64,000 nt of DNA. It comes from Microbacterium sp. BK668 (lineage in GTDB: Bacteria > Actinomycetota > Actinomycetes > Actinomycetales > Microbacteriaceae). A model generated the notes under the pieces. It was not told where the DNA came from, did no database searches, and saw only the letters and a program-made list of their open reading frames with translations. Of the stretch, positions 48,027 through 57,590 are shown piece by piece; position 1 is the stretch's first letter, and the number at the start of each line of letters is the position of its first letter. A program made the position numbers and the translations under genes. The stretch is taken from NCBI RefSeq assembly GCF_004362195.1, contig NZ_SNWG01000001.1, forward strand, positions 1,426,001 to 1,490,000, written 5' to 3'.

Positions 48027-48305
48027 ATGCACGAGGACGACCGGAACATTCCGGAGGGCGTGATCAACGCCGACCCGGCGGGCGGCTGGGAGAGCGGTCA
48101 GGTCGCGGACGGGGAGACGGCGGAGCGATCGGACATGCAGCACGACGCCGCCGTCACCGACGGCTGGGTGTCGGGCATCCCGCAGGCCGAGAACGCGGCG
48201 GGGACGGGCGGCGGCACCGACGTGGGTGAGGTCGAGAGCGACGAGCCGAGTCAGGGAGCGGACCCCGATCTGGCGGCCGACACCGACCCGGCAGAGGAGG
48301 AGTGA
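48027..48305 (+). CDS. acidic disordered protein
   Basis: A 92-residue, strongly acidic protein (VGEVESDEPSQGADPDLAAD; ends DPAEEE) with no hydrophobic core; predicted disordered. AGAGGAG precedes ATG 48027. It is followed after 1 bp by a second disordered protein; the pair is an operon. Function unknown; stress hydrophilins look like this. Confidence 0.72.
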   Translation: MHEDDRNIPEGVINADPAGGWESGQVADGETAERSDMQHDAAVTDGWVSGIPQAENAAGTGGGTDVGEVESDEPSQGADPDLAADTDPAEEE

Positions 48306-48306
48306 C

Positions 48307-49116
48307 ATGTCGACGACAGGCAACGAGAACGAGCAGCCGGGCGTGAACTATCCCGACCGGGGCGACGGCGACGGCGCGATGGGAACGCCGGGCGGCGGCG
48401 ACGCCGTCCGCGGGGACCAGCGCCGGATGGAGGGCGAGGCCGCGGGCGAGGTCCCGCAGCAGCGCGAGGTCGAGAATCCCGAGCAGGCCGCCGCGGTCCC
48501 CGGTGCGGGCGCAGCCGAGGAGGGCTGGAGCGGATCCTTCCCGCCGCCCGGTGAAGCGTCCGACGGCGTCGCGAGTGGCGGCGGGTCGGATGCTTCGAGC
48601 AGTGGCGGCGGTTCGGATGCTTCGAGCAGTGGCGGCGGGGCGCACAGCGCCGCGACCGACGACGCCAAGGGCAACCCGCCCAGCGGCGAGCCGAGCCATG
48701 AGGCGGTCGGCATCGGCGTCATCGACGACGGCACGTCGGATCCGGCCGCGCGCGCCGCCGGAACGCCAGGCGGCCAGTCGCAGGCCGGCCAGGACGGGCC
48801 CACGTACGGCGGCCAGGCGGACGCCGGCCATCACGGCCAGGACGGTGGCCGCGACACGATGACAGCCAGCCAGGCGCAGAAGGAGAATGCGCTCGGAACC
48901 GCGCAGGAGCAGAGCCTCCCGGCGATGTCGCAGAACAACGCCAGCGACGTCGAGAAGATCTCGGGCATCGTCGTCCAGACCCGCGACGACATGGCGGCGA
49001 CCCAGCCTGAGCGCGTCTACGACGTTCTCAAGCAGCGGCTCGAGCAGGCCGGCATCGACCTGCCCGACAGCGAGATCCAGGAGCTGGCGCGCCAGATCAC
49101 GACCGGCGACGCTTAG
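48307..49116 (+). CDS. Gly/Ser-rich disordered protein with folded C-terminus
   Basis: A 269-residue protein. Residues 1-190 are low-complexity (Gly, Ser, Asp, Gln), with a 9-residue repeat GGGSDASSS near 90-110. The last ~70 residues look folded: GIVVQTRDDMAATQPERVYD, VLKQRLEQAGIDLPDSEIQEL. GGAGGAG before ATG 48307. Paired with the acidic gene upstream and ending at a strong hairpin. Function unknown. Confidence 0.78.
   Translation: MSTTGNENEQPGVNYPDRGDGDGAMGTPGGGDAVRGDQRRMEGEAAGEVPQQREVENPEQAAAVPGAGAAEEGWSGSFPPPGEASDGVASGGGSDASSSGGGSDASSSGGGAHSAATDDAKGNPPSGEPSHEAVGIGVIDDGTSDPAARAAGTPGGQSQAGQDGPTYGGQADAGHHGQDGGRDTMTASQAQKENALGTAQEQSLPAMSQNNASDVEKISGIVVQTRDDMAATQPERVYDVLKQRLEQAGIDLPDSEIQELARQITTGDA
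48574..48627 (+). repeat. 2 x 27-bp in-frame repeat
   Basis: Two 27-bp copies (48574-48600, 48601-48627) differing at one base, encoding nine-residue SGGGSDASS units in the disordered protein. Confidence 0.85.
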
Positions 49117-49126
49117 CGACAGCATC

Positions 49127-49168
49127 CTTCGGTCCCCGCAGTCAGCGATCTGACGGCGGGGACCGAAG
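49127..49168. terminator. strong bidirectional hairpin
   Basis: CTTCGGTCCCCGC (49127-49139) pairs perfectly with GCGGGGACCGAAG (49156-49168), and inside the loop GTCAG/CTGAC pairs again around a CGAT tetraloop. Between convergent genes. Confidence 0.85.
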
Positions 49169-49174
49169 TGCTGA

Positions 49175-49387
49175 TCAGGCGGTGACGCAGACGGCCCCGA
49201 CGGGTGTCGCGAGGCCGATCGGGCGTGGCCACGACGTCTCGCGTCGCGCTGCCGGAGCCCACGCCGATCGGCGGGAAGCGAGGTGGGCCTCGCGTTCGCG
49301 GATGGCGGCGAGGACGGCCCACTCGCGCTCGCGGAGAGCGGACTCGTGACGGAACTGCGTCTGTGCGCCGTGGACGATCGAGAGCAT
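49175..49387 (-). CDS. small basic hypothetical protein
   Basis: A 70-residue protein (HESALREREWAVLAAIRERE helix; basic C-terminal part). GGAGG lies 4 nt before ATG 49387, and the strong bidirectional hairpin follows its stop, both supporting a real gene. No family recognised. Confidence 0.6.
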   Translation of the reverse strand: MLSIVHGAQTQFRHESALREREWAVLAAIREREAHLASRRSAWAPAARRETSWPRPIGLATPVGAVCVTA

Positions 49388-49505
49388 GATTCCTCCGTTG
49401 GTTCCGATGGTGTGAACCTACGCGGGGGCACCGACATTCTCGGGTCGGCGGAAGGTGGCAGGAATCGGACGATCGGCGGCTCTCCCAGCGCGTTACAGTG
49501 ACGCC

Positions 49506-49933
49506 GTGAGCGACTACCAGCTGGTGCAGATCGGAAGCCTCGACGAGTGGCGGGACCACTACGGCGGCTTCCGGCCGACGACCTCGCGGGACGGTCGCCG
49601 GGTCGTCGACCACGAGATCGCGATGCAGTACATCGGCATGACCGCCAACGCCTTCGCGCCCGGCGAGGAGCGGGCTACTGGCACGCGCACGCGCAGATCG
49701 AGGAGCTCTACGTCTTCCTGCAGGGTCGCGGCCAGATGGGCCTCGACGGCGACATCGTCGACGTCGGCCCGGGCTCCGTCGTCCGCGTAGGCCAGGGCGT
49801 CTGGCGCACGTGGCGGTGCCTTCCGGACAGCCCGGAGCAGCTGCGCTGGCTCTGCATCCGCGCCGGCGGCTACCCGCTGCCGGAATTCCCCGACGACAGC
49901 GAGCGCGACGAGGCCCGGCCCTCACCCTGGTGA
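49506..49933 (+). pseudogene. cupin-domain protein, frameshifted
   Basis: The N-terminal part (LVQIGSLDEWRDHYGGFRPT ... FAPGEE) is in one frame and the remainder (AGYWHAHAQIEELYVFLQGR, GSVVRVGQGVWRTWR, LCIRAGGYPLPEF) in another. Adding one G in GAGGAGCGGG near 49670 would join them as GEE-AGYWHAHAQ, restoring the cupin metal motif. GTG 49506 has TACAGT 6 nt upstream. Either a recent single-base deletion or a sequencing error; the reading frames are otherwise intact. Confidence 0.85.
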
Positions 49934-49994
49934 GGTCGTACCCGACCGCCCTCGGTCTGCACGACTCCTTCGATCCGCCGCGCCAGCAACGGGA

Positions 49995-50738
49995 TCAGCC
50001 CTGCCGGGCGAAGCCCACGATGAGGTCCGCCACCAGGCTGGAGTCGCGGATCATCGTCTCGTGCCCGTGGTCGGCGATCTCGGCGAGCACGCCATCGGGG
50101 AGGAGCGCGACGACCGCTTCGCACCAGTCGCGCGGCGCGACGAGGTCGTCAGCGCCTCGCAGCACGAGCACCGGCACGGCTACGCGCGGGAGCGTGTGCT
50201 CGATCCGGTGCGCGAGCATCGCACGCATCTTCGCGCGCAGGTGCGGGCCGGCCCGCAGGTACTCGCGCGCCCCCCGGGCCCACACGACGGGACGCTCGAC
50301 GGCGATGTCCCGCAGCAGCCGCGCAAGCTGCGCCCTCGCGGTGCGCGCGCGCGGGTCGACCGTGGGGCCCGCCAGGACGAGTCGACGGACGAGTGCAGGA
50401 TGCCGTGCCTCCACCTCGACGGCGATCTGAGCGCCCATCGAGTGACCGATGAGTGTCACGTCGGAGTGCCTCGCGTCCCGCAGGTAGGCCGCGACGACAT
50501 CGGCGCTGCGTTCCACCGTCAGGGTTCGCGGGGGCTCCGGCGCCTCGCCGTAGCCGGGGAGGTCGATCGTGACGACCCGTCCGCGCGGGCGTAGGTGCTG
50601 AGCCAGGTCGGAGAAGACGCTCCGGCCCATGCCGATCCCGTGGACCAGCACGAAAGTCCGCTCGCCGGCGCCCGTGCTCTCGAGGACGATCGTCGCGCCG
50701 CGCCAGGTGAACCGGCCGACGCGGGCGGAGGAGGGCAT
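49995..50738 (-). CDS. alpha/beta hydrolase
   Basis: A 247-residue cytoplasmic hydrolase: oxyanion loop VLVHGIGMGRSVF, nucleophile GHSMGAQIAVEV, acid in LRGADDLV, His in IADHGHETMI. ATG 50738 has TAGCGT 6 nt upstream. Substrate unknown. Confidence 0.92.
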   Translation of the reverse strand: MPSSARVGRFTWRGATIVLESTGAGERTFVLVHGIGMGRSVFSDLAQHLRPRGRVVTIDLPGYGEAPEPPRTLTVERSADVVAAYLRDARHSDVTLIGHSMGAQIAVEVEARHPALVRRLVLAGPTVDPRARTARAQLARLLRDIAVERPVVWARGAREYLRAGPHLRAKMRAMLAHRIEHTLPRVAVPVLVLRGADDLVAPRDWCEAVVALLPDGVLAEIADHGHETMIRDSSLVADLIVGFARQG

Positions 50739-50793
50739 GCTCCGACGCTACCCGAGGGCTGGCAAGGATTTGTTGGGACTGACCACGAACCCC

Positions 50794-50854
50794 TTGCGCT
50801 CCGCGCACGGTTGCGCATACTCTGTTTGTCGAAGCGCTTCGCGAAGCGCTTCGA
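50794..50854 (+). promoter_or_regulatory. lacI-gene promoter with paired GAAGCGCTTC operators
   Basis: TTGCGC (50794-50799), 18 bp, TACTCT (50818-50823). Two perfect GAAGCGCTTC palindromes (50831-50840, 50843-50852) follow, centres 12 bp apart, flanked by TC and GA so the whole block 50829-50854 is itself a palindrome. Position over the transcription start fits autorepression by the LacI protein encoded next. Confidence 0.85.
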
Positions 50855-50921
50855 GTCCCGCAGAAATGGGGCGAACCAGCCAAGGGCGGCGTTGGCAGCC
50901 GCTCGGAACGACGGAGTGGAC

Positions 50922-51944
50922 ATGGCGAAGATCAACGAGGTGGCAGAGGCCGCCGGCGTGTCGATCAGCACCGTGTCGTACGCGTTGAGCGGCAAGCGAC
51001 CCGTATCGACGGCGACGCGGCTGCGCATCGAGAAGGCGGTGCACGACCTCGGGTACAGCCCCAACGCGGGGGCGCGCATGCTCGCGGGAAACCGCACGCA
51101 GATCTTCGCCCTCACCGAGCCGCTCCGCCGCGACACGCACGCGCCGACGCACATGTCGTTCGTGCTCGCGACCGCCGTCGCGGCGCGCCGGAACGATTAC
51201 GACATCCTGCTCCTCACCGAGGAGGAGGCCTCGGCCGGCATGGCGAGGGTCGCATCGAGCGGACTCGTCGACGCGATCCTGGTGCTCGACGTCGCACCGG
51301 ACGACGAGCGGGTGGCCCTGGCGCGTGCCATCGACACCCCGACGGTCTTCATCGGCGTTCCGGACGACCACGAAGGCCTTCTGTGCGTCGACCTCGACTT
51401 CGACGCGGCCGCGGCGCTCGCCGTCGACCGGGTCGCGGACGCCGGGCACCGGTCGGTCGGCCTCATCGGCCAGACGCAGGTCGCTTACGAGAAGTCGAAC
51501 TTCCCGCCGCGCGTACGGCGTGCGTTCGAGCGGCGCGCCGAGGAACGCGGCATCCATCATGCCTTCCGGGTGTCGGGCGACCGCCAGATGAGCGCGCCGA
51601 CCACGCGTGCGGCCGTCGGCGAGCTGCTGGACGCCGGAGCGACCGCGCTGCTCGTCCACGGTGCTGACGACGTCCACGCTGTCGTGCTGGCCGAGGTCGC
51701 TGACCGCGGGCTCTCCGTGCCCGAGGACGTCTCTATCGTGTCGGTCGCGGCTTCCTTCGACACCTCCCTCCTGCCGCTTCCGATCGACGTCATCCCTCTC
51801 GTTCCCGAATCGTCGTGCGACCTCGCCGTCGACCTCGCCGTCCGCAGCCTCAGCGCCCAGGACCGGCCCGCCCCGGGCCTCCACCTCATCCCGCCCGTCT
51901 ACCACGACCGCCATTCGGTCGCCGCGCCGCGGCCTCGCCCCTGA
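50922..51944 (+). CDS. LacI family transcriptional regulator
   Basis: A 340-residue repressor. HTH and hinge: INEVAEAAGVSISTVSYALS, then GYSPNAGARMLAGNRT; effector domain from about residue 60, of the periplasmic-binding-protein fold. GGAG lies before ATG 50922. Two operator pairs carrying GAAGCGCTTC lie upstream of it and of the sugar operon, so it probably represses both until an oligosaccharide binds. Confidence 0.95.
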   Translation: MAKINEVAEAAGVSISTVSYALSGKRPVSTATRLRIEKAVHDLGYSPNAGARMLAGNRTQIFALTEPLRRDTHAPTHMSFVLATAVAARRNDYDILLLTEEEASAGMARVASSGLVDAILVLDVAPDDERVALARAIDTPTVFIGVPDDHEGLLCVDLDFDAAAALAVDRVADAGHRSVGLIGQTQVAYEKSNFPPRVRRAFERRAEERGIHHAFRVSGDRQMSAPTTRAAVGELLDAGATALLVHGADDVHAVVLAEVADRGLSVPEDVSIVSVAASFDTSLLPLPIDVIPLVPESSCDLAVDLAVRSLSAQDRPAPGLHLIPPVYHDRHSVAAPRPRP

Positions 51945-51999
51945 GACCGAACGCAGACCTCCATCCTCATAACTCGATAACGCATCCTCATCTCCATTG

Positions 52000-52024
52000 T
52001 CGAAGCGCTTCGATCAGCGCTTCG
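52000..52024 (+). promoter_or_regulatory. operator pair before the sugar ABC operon
   Basis: A perfect GAAGCGCTTC (52002-52011) and an imperfect second copy TCAGCGCTTC (52014-52023), centres again 12 bp apart as before the lacI gene. About 50 bp upstream of the binding-protein start. Confidence 0.85.
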
Positions 52025-52070
52025 CGCACGACCCCCACCCCGACAGGGGACCAAGAAAGGAGTGCCGAAG

Positions 52071-53375
52071 ATGGCACGCATCACCAAGAGAAGGACCCTT
52101 GCGGTCGCCGGGGCCCTCACCGTCGCCGCCCTGGGCCTCGCCGGCTGCTCCGGCTCGAGCGCAGACTCGGGTTCGGACGCCGACACGCTCAAGCTGTGGC
52201 ACTACGAGGGCGCCGACAGTGCGATGGGCAAAGCCTGGGCCGAGGCGATCACGGTGTTCGAAGAGGAGACCGGTGCCACGGTCGAGTTCGAGGAGAAGTC
52301 CTTCGAGCAGATTCAGAAGACGGCGAGCCAGGTGCTCGACACGGATGCCGCGCCCGACCTCATGGAGTTCAACAAAGGCAATGCGACGGCCGGCTTCCTG
52401 GCGAGCACGGGCCTCATCTCCGACATCTCCGACGCCGTCGACGAGTACGGCTGGGCGGACAAGCTGGCCCCGTCGCTGCAGACGACCGCGAAGTACTCCG
52501 AAGACGGGGTGATGGGCGGCGACACCTGGTACGGCGTGCCCAACTACGGCGAGTTCGTCGGCGTGTACTACAACGAGGACGCGTTCGCCGAGGCGGGTCT
52601 GGAGATCCCGACGACCTACGACGAGTTCGTGAGCGTGCTGGACGCATTCGTCGCCAAGGGCATCACGCCACTGGCCGAGGCGGGTGCCGAGTATCCGCTC
52701 GGCCAACTCTGGTACCAGCTCGCCCTCACCCAGGCCGACCGCAAGTTCGTCGACGACTACCAGCTCTACAAGAGCCCGGTCGACTGGGAAGGCCCCGAGA
52801 TCACCTACGCCACGGACACCCTCCAGGAGTACGTCGACAAGGGCTACATCGCGAAGGACGTCTCGTCGGTCAAGGCCGAAGACGCCGGCGTCTCGTTCAT
52901 CAACGGCACCGCGCCCATCTTCGTGTCGGGGTCGTGGTGGTACGGCCGCTTCGTCGAGGAGGCCACCGGCTTCGACTGGACCATGACCGCGTTCCCCGAG
53001 TCGGACCTCTCGCTCGGCTCTTCGGGGAACCTGTGGGTCGTTCCCGAGAACGCCGCGAACAAGGAGCTCGCGTACGAGTTCATCGACATCACGATGCGTC
53101 CCGAGATCCAGGCCATCATCGGGAACAACGGCGGTCTGCCCGTCGCGGCGAACCCGGAGGACATCACCGACGCGAAGAGCCAGGAGCTCATCTCGACGTT
53201 CAACGGGATCCTCGACGATGACGGCCTGTCGTTCTACCCCGACTGGCCCGCCCCCGGCTTCTACGACGTCATCGTGCAGGAGCTCCAGGGCCTCGTGACC
53301 GGCGCTCAGGACGCCGCGACGACGAACGCCGACCTCGGCGCGCAGTACGACGAAGGAACAGCGGACTTCCGCTGA
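52071..53375 (+). CDS. ABC sugar-binding lipoprotein
   Basis: A 434-residue cluster-B binding protein; lipobox LAGC near residue 27. DTLKLWHYEGADSAMGKAW and the C-terminal lobe are typical of oligosaccharide-binding proteins. AAAGGAG precedes ATG 52071. First gene of a five-gene operon with permeases and two glycosidases; its ligand is probably an oligosaccharide with alpha-xylosyl and beta-glucosyl bonds. Confidence 0.95.
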   Translation: MARITKRRTLAVAGALTVAALGLAGCSGSSADSGSDADTLKLWHYEGADSAMGKAWAEAITVFEEETGATVEFEEKSFEQIQKTASQVLDTDAAPDLMEFNKGNATAGFLASTGLISDISDAVDEYGWADKLAPSLQTTAKYSEDGVMGGDTWYGVPNYGEFVGVYYNEDAFAEAGLEIPTTYDEFVSVLDAFVAKGITPLAEAGAEYPLGQLWYQLALTQADRKFVDDYQLYKSPVDWEGPEITYATDTLQEYVDKGYIAKDVSSVKAEDAGVSFINGTAPIFVSGSWWYGRFVEEATGFDWTMTAFPESDLSLGSSGNLWVVPENAANKELAYEFIDITMRPEIQAIIGNNGGLPVAANPEDITDAKSQELISTFNGILDDDGLSFYPDWPAPGFYDVIVQELQGLVTGAQDAATTNADLGAQYDEGTADFR

Positions 53376-53382
53376 CCGACCC

Positions 53383-53414
53383 GCGGGGGCGGCGCCTCGC
53401 CGCGCCGCCCCCGC
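53383..53414 (+). terminator. hairpin between binding-protein and permease genes
   Basis: GCGGGGGCGGCG (53383-53394) pairs with CGCCGCCCCCGC (53403-53414): 12 bp. Such elements lower permease expression relative to the binding protein in ABC operons. Confidence 0.7.
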
Positions 53415-53443
53415 CCGACGCACGGAGCCTGACGGAGTCCACC

Positions 53444-54466
53444 ATGTCTGTCCTCACCCGCGCCGAGCACGGCGCATCCCGCGCCGCGAGCGGCACCGCC
53501 CACGACGGCGGCAACACACGCAGATCGCGCACGAAGCTGCCACCCGAAGAACCCGCGATCCCGCAGCGCAAGGGGGGCACCGCCGGCTACTGGCTGTATC
53601 TGCTCCCCGGGTTCGTGCTGCTGCTCGTGATCATCGTCATCCCGCTCGTCTTCAACGTGTATCTGACGTTCACGAGGTGGCGCGGCGTGCGCACGCCCGA
53701 GTTCATCGGCCTCGACAACTGGGTGAAGATCTTCGGCGACGAGGACTTCTGGACCTCCTTCGCCAATTCGGTCTGGATGGTCATCGCGATGGTCGTCATC
53801 CCGACGATCGTCGGCCTGATCGTCGCCGCACTGCTCTTCGACGTCGTCGGTCGCAAGTTCGGCGGTAAGGTCGGAAGCTTCCTCCGGGCGACCTACTACC
53901 TTCCGCAGATCCTCCCCATCGCCGTCGCGGGGATCGTGATCGGCTGGATCTTCCGTCCGGGTGCCACCGGTGCGATGAACCAGCTCCTCGGGACCGTCGG
54001 CATCGGACCCGTCGATTGGCTCGGCCAGATGCCGTCCGCGCTGCTCGTGCTCATGGCCGTCCTCGTGTGGGTGCAGATCGGCTACCCGATCGTCGTCTTC
54101 ATGGCCGCACTCCAGCGCGTGGACCCCGAGCTCTACGAGGCCGCCGAGCTCGACGGCGCCAACTGGTTCCAGCGGTTCTCGGCGATCACCCTCAGCATCA
54201 TCCGGCCCGAGGTCTTCGTCGTGACGCTCACCTGCACGATCGCGGCACTCAAGGTCTTCGGTCCCGTCTACGTCATCACCCAGGGCGGCCCCGCGGGGGC
54301 GACCCTCGTCCCCGCCTACTACGCCTACACGGAGTTCTTCACGAAGCGGAACATCGGCTACGGCGCCACGATCGCGACGGTCCTCACGATCCTCGTCGTC
54401 ATCGTCTCGATCATCTTCATCCGCGTGCAGAGCTCGCTGGAGCGCAAGGAAAGGGCGGGACTCTGA
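53444..54466 (+). CDS. ABC sugar permease (MalF type)
   Basis: A 340-residue membrane protein: a ~45-residue hydrophilic N-terminus, then about six helices and the EAA loop YEAAELDGANWFQRFSAITL. GGAG before ATG 53444. Its stop and the next ATG share a base (TGATG). Confidence 0.94.
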   Translation: MSVLTRAEHGASRAASGTAHDGGNTRRSRTKLPPEEPAIPQRKGGTAGYWLYLLPGFVLLLVIIVIPLVFNVYLTFTRWRGVRTPEFIGLDNWVKIFGDEDFWTSFANSVWMVIAMVVIPTIVGLIVAALLFDVVGRKFGGKVGSFLRATYYLPQILPIAVAGIVIGWIFRPGATGAMNQLLGTVGIGPVDWLGQMPSALLVLMAVLVWVQIGYPIVVFMAALQRVDPELYEAAELDGANWFQRFSAITLSIIRPEVFVVTLTCTIAALKVFGPVYVITQGGPAGATLVPAYYAYTEFFTKRNIGYGATIATVLTILVVIVSIIFIRVQSSLERKERAGL

Positions 54467-55347
54467 TGGCCGCCACTACGGCAATCGTCACGGGCAAGCC
54501 GCGCCGCGCGCGCGGCGGGATGACCAAGAAGCGCCCGCTCGACTGGGTGCTGCTCGCCCTCGTCGTCATCGGCGCGCTCATCGTGATCGTGCCCTTCTAC
54601 CTGATCGTCGTCAACGCCTTCAAGTCGCCGGTCGACTACGCCACGTCGGGTCCGTTCTCACTCCCGCAGGCCATCGACCTCACCGGCATCCAGAACTTCT
54701 GGGAGCGCGTCAACTTCCCCGAGAAGGTGTGGAACTCGATCTTCATCTCGGGCATCGTGTCGCTGCTCGCGGTGCTCATCTCCGTGCTCAACGCCTTCGC
54801 GATCGGCATCGGGCGGGTGCGCGGCCGCACGTGGATCGTTCTGCTGTTCCTCCTGGCGAACCTGCTGCCTCAGGAGGCCCTGCTCTACCCGCTGTACTAC
54901 ATGTTCAAGTCGGTCGATCTGTACGACAACGTGTGGTCGGTCATCATCGTCTTCACCGTCGTCCAGGCCGCGTTCGGCACGTACCTGCTCTCGTCGGTGT
55001 ACGGCACGTTCCCCAAGGAGCTCCTCGAGGCGGCCTCGCTCGACGGCGCGACCCGCTGGCAGATCCTCTGGCGCGTGGTCTTCCCGATCAGCCGCCCGAC
55101 GCTCGCGGTGCTGCTCATCTTCTTCTTCATCTGGACGTGGAACGAGTTCCTCATCCCGCTGACCTTCCTCGCGTCCAACGCCAACCAGACGGTCCCCGTC
55201 GCGATCAGCGTGCTGCAGGGGGACCGGCTCATGGACGTCACCACGACGGCCGGATCGGCGCTCCTCGGCATCATCCCGACCCTCATCTTCTTCCTCATCT
55301 TCCAGCGGACCCTCACCCGCGGCATCACGGCAGGAGCAGTCAAGTAA
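54466..55347 (+). CDS. ABC sugar permease (MalG type)
   Basis: A 293-residue partner with about six helices and EAA loop LEAASLDGATRWQILWRVVF. One-base overlap with both the previous gene (TGATG) and the next (TAATG), so the unit is tightly coupled. No ATPase is encoded here; a shared MsiK-type ATPase elsewhere is expected, as in other actinobacterial sugar importers. Confidence 0.94.
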   Translation: MAATTAIVTGKPRRARGGMTKKRPLDWVLLALVVIGALIVIVPFYLIVVNAFKSPVDYATSGPFSLPQAIDLTGIQNFWERVNFPEKVWNSIFISGIVSLLAVLISVLNAFAIGIGRVRGRTWIVLLFLLANLLPQEALLYPLYYMFKSVDLYDNVWSVIIVFTVVQAAFGTYLLSSVYGTFPKELLEAASLDGATRWQILWRVVFPISRPTLAVLLIFFFIWTWNEFLIPLTFLASNANQTVPVAISVLQGDRLMDVTTTAGSALLGIIPTLIFFLIFQRTLTRGITAGAVK

Positions 55348-57590
55348 TGAAGTTCACCGACGGGTTCTGGCAGCTGCGCCCCGGCGTCACCGCTCTGTAC
55401 GCCCAGGAGGCGTACGACATCTGGAAGACGGATGCTGTCAGCGCCGGCGACGGCGAGGGCCTCGTCATCACCGCCCCCACCACGGTCATCGCCAAGCGCG
55501 GCGACACCCTCAACCGCCCGGTCCTGACCGTGACGCTCTCCTCGCCCCTCGAGGGCGTCGTCCGGGTCCGCGTCTCGCACCACACCGGCCGGAAGTGGCA
55601 CGGCGGCTTCGACCTGCCGGGCGCCGTCGAGGGCGGAGCGGGTGTCGGGACGGTCGACGACGACGGCGGCGTGCTGACGACCGGACCCCTCACCGCGCGC
55701 ATTGCCCCGGGCTCTCCGTGGTCGCTCTCGTTCGAGGTCGACGGCAGTCGCGTCACGGGTTCGGGCCGCAAGGCGCAGGGCTACATCCAGCTCGCGGGCG
55801 ACGCCGACGTCTCGCACGGCGTCGCGGGGAACGCCCGCACCGGCCTCGGGGCCCCCGCGTCGCACACGTACGTGCACGAGCAGCTCGATCTCGGGGTGGG
55901 CGAGCTCATCTACGGGCTCGGCGAGCGCTTCGGGCCCGTCGTCAAGAACGGGCAGTCCGTCGATATCTGGAACGCCGACGGCGGCACGTCGAGCGAGCAG
56001 TCCTACAAGAACGTGCCCTTCTACCTCTCGAACAGGGGGTACGGCGTGCTCGTCAACGATCCGGGGCATGTCTCGTACGAGATCGGCTCGGAGGCCGTCG
56101 AGCGCGTGCAGTTCTCGGTCGCGGGGGAGGAGCTCGAGTACTTCCTCATCGCAGGGCCCACCCCGAAGGACGTTCTGAGCCGCTACACGACCCTGACGGG
56201 CCGGCCGCCGGTCGTGCCCGCCTGGTCGTACGGTCTCTGGCTCTCGACCTCGTTCACGACGGACTACGACGAGGCGACGGTCAGCTCGTTCCTCGACGAG
56301 ATGGCCGCGCGCGAGCTGCCCGTCTCGGTCTTCCACTTCGACTGCTTCTGGATGCGAGAGTTCAACTGGTGCGACTTCGAGTGGGATCCCCGCACCTTCC
56401 CCGACCCCGACGGCATGCTCGCGCGCCTGCACGACAAGGACCTGAGGGTCTGCGTCTGGATCAACCCGTACATCGGCCAGCGCTCGCCGCTGTTCGCCGA
56501 GGCGGCGGCATCCGGCTATCTGGTGAAGCGCCCCGACGGCTCGGTGTGGCAGTGGGATCTCTGGCAGGCCGGAATGGGGCTCGTCGACTTCACCAATCCC
56601 GACGCGACGGCGTGGTTCCAGGGGCACCTGCGGCGCCTCCTCGACCAGGGCGTCGACTGCTTCAAGACCGACTTCGGCGAGCGCATCCCGCTGGAGGTCG
56701 AGTACTTCGACGGATCCGACCCGTCGCGCATGCACAACCTCTACACGCAGCTCTACAACAAGGCCGTGCACGACGTGCTCGTCGAATCGCGCGGGGAGGG
56801 CGACGCGGTCGTCTTCGCCCGCTCCGCGACCGCCGGCGGCCAGTCGATGGCGGTGCACTGGGGCGGGGACTCGACATCCACCTTCGCGTCGATGGCCGAG
56901 ACCCTGCGCGGCGGCCTCTCGCTCGCGCTGAGCGGGTTCGCCCACTGGAGTCACGACATCGGCGGCTTCGAGGGGACCCCGGATGCCGCGGTGTACAAGC
57001 GCTGGACGGCCTTCGGGCTGCTCGGCTCGCACTCGCGCTTCCACGGTTCGAACTCCTACCGCGTGCCGTGGGCGTTCGACGAAGAAGCCGTCGAGGTCAC
57101 GCGCGTCTTCACGCACCTCAAGATGCAGCTGATGCCGTACCTGTTCCAGGCGGGGGTGGATGCCGCGTCCTCCGGCGTGCCGGTCCTGCGCCCCATGCAG
57201 CTCGAGTTCTGCGATGACCCCGCCGTCGGGTATCTCGACCGGCAGTACATGCTCGGTCGCGACATCCTCGTCGCTCCGGTCTTCTCCGAGTCGGGCGATG
57301 TCGAGTTCTATCTGCCGCGCGGCACGTGGACCGACCTCCTGACGGGCGAGGTCGTACGCGGCGGATGCTGGCGGAAGGAGAACCACGGCTTCACCTCGCT
57401 CCCGCTGTACGTGCGCGGCGGCGCCGTCATCCCGTGGGGTGCCCGCACCGACAGGCCGGACTACGACTACCTCGACGGCGTGCGCCTGCGGGTCTTCCCT
57501 GGCGGCGAGGGCGAGGCATCCGTCACCGTCACCAACCCCGACGGACGTGCCGAGACGTTCGTCGTCAACCTCGCGGAGGTGACAAAGTGA
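55347..57590 (+). CDS. xylS: GH31 alpha-xylosidase
   Basis: A 747-residue GH31 enzyme of the YicI group. The nucleophile Asp is in [11 protein letters not shown] and the acid/base Asp in [15 protein letters not shown]-terminal beta-sandwich, (beta/alpha)8 barrel from about 270, C-terminal sheet domains. No signal peptide, so it acts on imported sugar. Releases alpha-xylose from the non-reducing end; specificity is inferred from YicI-like motifs ([18 protein letters not shown]). Confidence 0.95.
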   Translation: MKFTDGFWQLRPGVTALYAQEAYDIWKTDAVSAGDGEGLVITAPTTVIAKRGDTLNRPVLTVTLSSPLEGVVRVRVSHHTGRKWHGGFDLPGAVEGGAGVGTVDDDGGVLTTGPLTARIAPGSPWSLSFEVDGSRVTGSGRKAQGYIQLAGDADVSHGVAGNARTGLGAPASHTYVHEQLDLGVGELIYGLGERFGPVVKNGQSVDIWNADGGTSSEQSYKNVPFYLSNRGYGVLVNDPGHVSYEIGSEAVERVQFSVAGEELEYFLIAGPTPKDVLSRYTTLTGRPPVVPAWSYGLWLSTSFTTDYDEATVSSFLDEMAARELPVSVFHFDCFWMREFNWCDFEWDPRTFPDPDGMLARLHDKDLRVCVWINPYIGQRSPLFAEAAASGYLVKRPDGSVWQWDLWQAGMGLVDFTNPDATAWFQGHLRRLLDQGVDCFKTDFGERIPLEVEYFDGSDPSRMHNLYTQLYNKAVHDVLVESRGEGDAVVFARSATAGGQSMAVHWGGDSTSTFASMAETLRGGLSLALSGFAHWSHDIGGFEGTPDAAVYKRWTAFGLLGSHSRFHGSNSYRVPWAFDEEAVEVTRVFTHLKMQLMPYLFQAGVDAASSGVPVLRPMQLEFCDDPAVGYLDRQYMLGRDILVAPVFSESGDVEFYLPRGTWTDLLTGEVVRGGCWRKENHGFTSLPLYVRGGAVIPWGARTDRPDYDYLDGVRLRVFPGGEGEASVTVTNPDGRAETFVVNLAEVTK

